From NCBI GenBank assembly GCA_051011595.1, contig JBPCTQ010000263.1:1-8798 (forward strand): 8,798 bases of DNA, written 5' to 3'. The stretch's first letter is position 1. The number at the start of each line of letters is the position of its first letter. Source of the stretch: JAOUEE01 sp051011595 (GTDB lineage: Bacteria; Actinomycetota; Acidimicrobiia; Acidimicrobiales; SHLQ01). The notes under the pieces are model-generated. The model did no database searches, was not told the origin of the DNA, and saw only the letters and a program-made list of their open reading frames with translations. Both the position numbers and the translations under genes were made by a program. Of this stretch, positions 6,565-8,798 are shown in pieces.

Positions 6565-7730
6565 CTGAGGATGAGCGCCGAGGTGGGGACGCCGGTGCCG
6601 GCGGTCACCAGCACGTTCTCGACCGAGTCGACCTGATTGACCGAGTTGCCCCGGACCTGGCGCACGGCCTCGGCGATGCCGTTCATGCCGTGGATGTAGG
6701 CCTCGCCGAGCTGTCCGCCGTTGGTGTTGATGGGCAGACGTCCACCCAAGTCGATGTTGCCGTCGGCGATGAAGTCCTTGGCTTCGCCCCGCCCGCAGAA
6801 CCCGAATTCTTCGAGTTGGGGAAGAACCAGGGGGGTGAAGTGGTCATAGATCGTCGCTGTCTGGATGTCGCCGGGACCTAGGCCCGAACCGGCCCACAAC
6901 TGTTTGGCGCAGACGCCCATCTCGGGTAGGCCGGTGATGCTGTCGCGGTAGTAGCTCCGCATCATGTGCTGGTCTTCGCTGACACCCTGAGCGGCGCTGG
7001 CGATCACGGCCGGCCGCTGGGCCAGATCGGCGGCTCGTTCGGCGGTGGTCACGAGCAGGGCCTGGCCGCCATCGGACTCCTGGCAGCAGTCGAGGAGGTG
7101 CAGCGGTTCGACGATCCATCGGCTCTCCTGGTGATCGGCCAGGGTGATGGGTTTCTCGTAGAAGAACGCAGCCGGATTGTTGGCTGCGTGGGTTCGGTCG
7201 GTCACCGCCACCCGACCGAAGTCTTCCGACGTGGCGCCGTACTCGTGCATGTAGCGGGTGGCGAACATCGCGACCCACTGCGCCGGGGTGAACAGCCCGA
7301 ACGGTGAGGTCCAGCTGAAGCTCACATCGAACGCCTCGGGCGACTGGTGCTGGCCCTGGACCCCTTGGCCGAACCGGTGCCAGGAGCGTTCGTTGAACGC
7401 CCGGTAGCACAACACACTGGTGGCTGCTCCGCTGTACACCGCCGCGGCTGCCTGCGCGATCACGCCGCACGCGGCGCCGCCGCCGTGGGGAATCTGGCTG
7501 AAGTGGGTGAGTTCGGGGATCCCGAGGTTGCGGGCGATCTCCACGTCGGGGTTCTTCTCCGAGCTGAACGTCACGATGCCGTCGACCTCGCTCGGGGCGA
7601 GGCCGGCGTCGGCACATGCGGCCAGGCAGGCCTCGGTGGCCAGCTGCATCGGGGTGCGGCCCGAGTCCTTCGAGAACTCGGTGGCACCGATGCCGGCAAT
7701 GGCGGTCTGGCGGGCGAACTGCAACGTCAC
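6552..7730 (-). CDS. ltp2: Thiolase-fold Ltp2-like acyl-CoA retro-aldolase
   Basis: A 392-residue member of the SCP2-thiolase-like (lipid-transfer protein) family. Mycobacterial Ltp2 performs the retro-aldol cleavage of a 17-hydroxy steroid-20-carboxyl-CoA, releasing propionyl-CoA, with the DUF35 domain of ChsH2 as its partner. Here the N-terminus (QTAIAGIGATEFSKDSGRTP, 8-27) and CQESDGGQALLVTTAE (216-231) are typical of the family. At the place of the thiolase Cys nucleophile the sequence is HGGGAACG (82-89); a gap-free comparison puts Gly85, not Cys88, at the nucleophile. TIYDHFTP (293-300) and NTNGGQLGEAYIHG (335-348) carry Tyr295 and Tyr345. These match, within one position, the tyrosines I recall as important in Ltp2 (about 294 and 344). 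GTG 7730 starts one base after the upstream stop, with GGAG at 7740-7737 inside the upstream gene, so translation is coupled. A relative acting on another branched acyl-CoA is possible. Confidence 0.85.
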   Translation of the reverse strand: MTLQFARQTAIAGIGATEFSKDSGRTPMQLATEACLAACADAGLAPSEVDGIVTFSSEKNPDVEIARNLGIPELTHFSQIPHGGGAACGVIAQAAAAVYSGAATSVLCYRAFNERSWHRFGQGVQGQHQSPEAFDVSFSWTSPFGLFTPAQWVAMFATRYMHEYGATSEDFGRVAVTDRTHAANNPAAFFYEKPITLADHQESRWIVEPLHLLDCCQESDGGQALLVTTAERAADLAQRPAVIASAAQGVSEDQHMMRSYYRDSITGLPEMGVCAKQLWAGSGLGPGDIQTATIYDHFTPLVLPQLEEFGFCGRGEAKDFIADGNIDLGGRLPINTNGGQLGEAYIHGMNGIAEAVRQVRGNSVNQVDSVENVLVTAGTGVPTSALILSQPE

Positions 7731-7731
7731 G

Positions 7732-8798
7732 TCAGGCTCCGTTCCGGGGCAAGGCGACTTCGGCGGTTCCGGTCACGTGGGAACCGAGCTGGTTGCGGCC
7801 CACGAATCCCAGCTCGACGATGCCCTCGTCACCGTCGATGCGAGTGCCGGAGACCTTCCCCGACAACGTCATCGTGTCGTAGGGGTAGTTGGGGGCGCCG
7901 AGCTGGATCTTCAGGCTCTTGAACACCACGTCGTCGCCCGCCCAGTCGCCGATCCATCGGTTGCACAATCCGCTGGTGGTGAGGATGTTCATGAAGATGT
8001 CCTTCGATCCCTTCTTGTGGGCCGCATCGCGGTCGTGGTGCACGTCTTGGAAGTCGCGGGTGGCCAGGGCCGTGGACACGATGAGCAGCGGATCGAGGGG
8101 GATGGCACACAGCGGCAGGGCGTCACCTTCGCTGACCGACTCGAACGAGCGGGTTTCGGTCGCCCGCTCGGGTGGAGCGGGGTGGAATTGGTGGAGGGTG
8201 ACGTCGTCATCGGTGTCGACGAACCCCAGTTGGAGCGGCATCCCGATCTGCAGCTGCTCGGGGGAACAACCGACGATGTTGGTGACCAGGCGCACACCTT
8301 CCTCGAGCTCGACCAGGCCCACGATGAGCGGATAGTCGAACGAGGGCACCTTGGGGTAGTGGGGGACGGCGTAGCTGTAGAGCGTGGCCCGCCCCGAGGC
8401 CACGACCCAGTCGTATTCGAACGACTGGGTGTTGGGGTTGGAGTTGGCCGGCGGGTGCACGAGGGTTCCGTCGTCGGTGAATCGTTGGATTCGCAGTTCG
8501 CCCTGGCGCAGGCCTTCCCAGAACCATGCCTGGTCGTCGTTGTACTTGGGGCGGGGGCGTTTGGGCCGGGGCCCTTCGGCCAGAATGGCATCGGCGTCGA
8601 GGCGCATCTCCAGCAGCTTCTGGCGGCGCGGGTCTTCGGGTTTGCCGCGGCCGGTTCCCGGGCGGAACTTCAGGATCCGGAAGAACAACGATCCGACGTG
8701 TTCGCCGTGCTGATCGTGGAACTCGGTCTCGGTGGTGACGAAGTGGCCGACCCCGAGGCCGGTGGCTTTCTCGGCCGAGATGTCGACCAACTTCTGAG
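7732..8798 (-). CDS. MaoC-DUF35-MaoC fusion, ChsH2/ChsH1-like enoyl-CoA hydratase (5' end beyond window)
   Basis: The frame is open to the window edge, so the start is missing and the first visible residues (QKLVDISAEKATGLGVGHFV) are internal. A visible TTG at 8790 need not be a start. Numbering from the first visible codon, 1-50 is the end of a MaoC-type N-terminal dehydratase domain (TEFHDQHGEHVG). Residues 90-206 are DUF35 (WFWEGLRQGELRIQRF, then SGRATLYSYAV and the OB-fold strands), the domain that docks the Ltp2 aldolase in known complexes. Residues 212-354 are a complete MaoC hydratase with ATRDFQDVHHDRDAA (245-259). Asp248 and His253 fit the catalytic pair, and GSKDIFMNILTTSGL (263-277) is ChsH1-like. 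In Mycobacterium ChsH1 and ChsH2 are separate proteins that hydrate a steroid enoyl-CoA. All four positions of the DUF35 cysteine knuckle are replaced (Phe106, Asp109, Asn120, Thr123). Confidence 0.88.
   Translation of the reverse strand, partial: QKLVDISAEKATGLGVGHFVTTETEFHDQHGEHVGSLFFRILKFRPGTGRGKPEDPRRQKLLEMRLDADAILAEGPRPKRPRPKYNDDQAWFWEGLRQGELRIQRFTDDGTLVHPPANSNPNTQSFEYDWVVASGRATLYSYAVPHYPKVPSFDYPLIVGLVELEEGVRLVTNIVGCSPEQLQIGMPLQLGFVDTDDDVTLHQFHPAPPERATETRSFESVSEGDALPLCAIPLDPLLIVSTALATRDFQDVHHDRDAAHKKGSKDIFMNILTTSGLCNRWIGDWAGDDVVFKSLKIQLGAPNYPYDTMTLSGKVSGTRIDGDEGIVELGFVGRNQLGSHVTGTAEVALPRNGA
7737..7740 (-). promoter_or_regulatory. Ribosome binding site of the Ltp2-like gene, inside the upstream gene
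   Basis: GGAG on the minus strand lies six bases before GTG 7730 and just before the TGA (7734-7732) of the MaoC-DUF35 gene. It supports this start and translational coupling of the two proteins. Confidence 0.55.

Noticed and set aside
6844..7617. 257-codon minus-strand open frame inside the Ltp2-like gene
   Set aside because: Its extreme Arg content and lack of hydrophobic core mark it as a frame-shifted shadow of the thiolase-fold gene.

Overview
The window looks like chromosomal DNA of a high-GC actinobacterium, most likely from the class Acidimicrobiia or a close relative. The evidence is the GC-rich codon use and the frequent GTG starts (four of the six genes whose start lies inside the window). 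There are also DUF2510-type tryptophan modules, one of them the N-terminal GPGWWQASDGKWYPP form, Thr/Pro-rich extracytoplasmic linkers, and a coiled-coil/DUF3048 protein. This taxonomic call is inference. No rRNA, tRNA, mobile element or CRISPR was found.

Left part (1-5634, all minus strand, read right to left): a compact cell-envelope gene set. An HtpX-like M48 membrane metalloprotease with a C-terminal DUF2510 module comes first. It overlaps by ATGA a lipoprotein with a seven-motif TolB-like beta-propeller. After 46 bases comes a sigma-70/ECF-like protein carrying its own C-terminal transmembrane helix and Thr/Pro-rich tail. Four bases later begins an exported coiled-coil plus DUF3048 protein. 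After a 117-base gap with its own good ribosome binding site lies a polytopic membrane protein with a DUF2510-like N-terminus, cut by the window edge. Spacing suggests the first four genes are one operon. A membrane protease, an outward-facing propeller lipoprotein and a membrane-anchored sigma-like protein in one transcript could be an envelope-sensing circuit. That is a hypothesis, not something the sequence proves.

Middle (5701-6537, plus strand): a TesB-like double-hotdog acyl-CoA thioesterase, divergent from the protease gene across a short spacer and convergent, 14 bases apart, with the next gene. A 9-bp inverted repeat spans the convergent ends.

Right part (6552-8798, minus strand): two tightly coupled genes resembling the mycobacterial steroid side-chain shortening module. 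The upstream one, cut by the window edge, fuses the end of a MaoC-type dehydratase N-domain, a DUF35 OB-fold domain and a complete ChsH1-like MaoC hydratase. The downstream one is a thiolase-fold Ltp2-like retro-aldolase. In Mycobacterium the DUF35 part of ChsH2 is the partner of Ltp2, so the order fits a hydratase-aldolase complex acting on steroid-type or other branched acyl-CoAs. The DUF35 domain here has lost all four of the cysteines that usually form its zinc knuckle.
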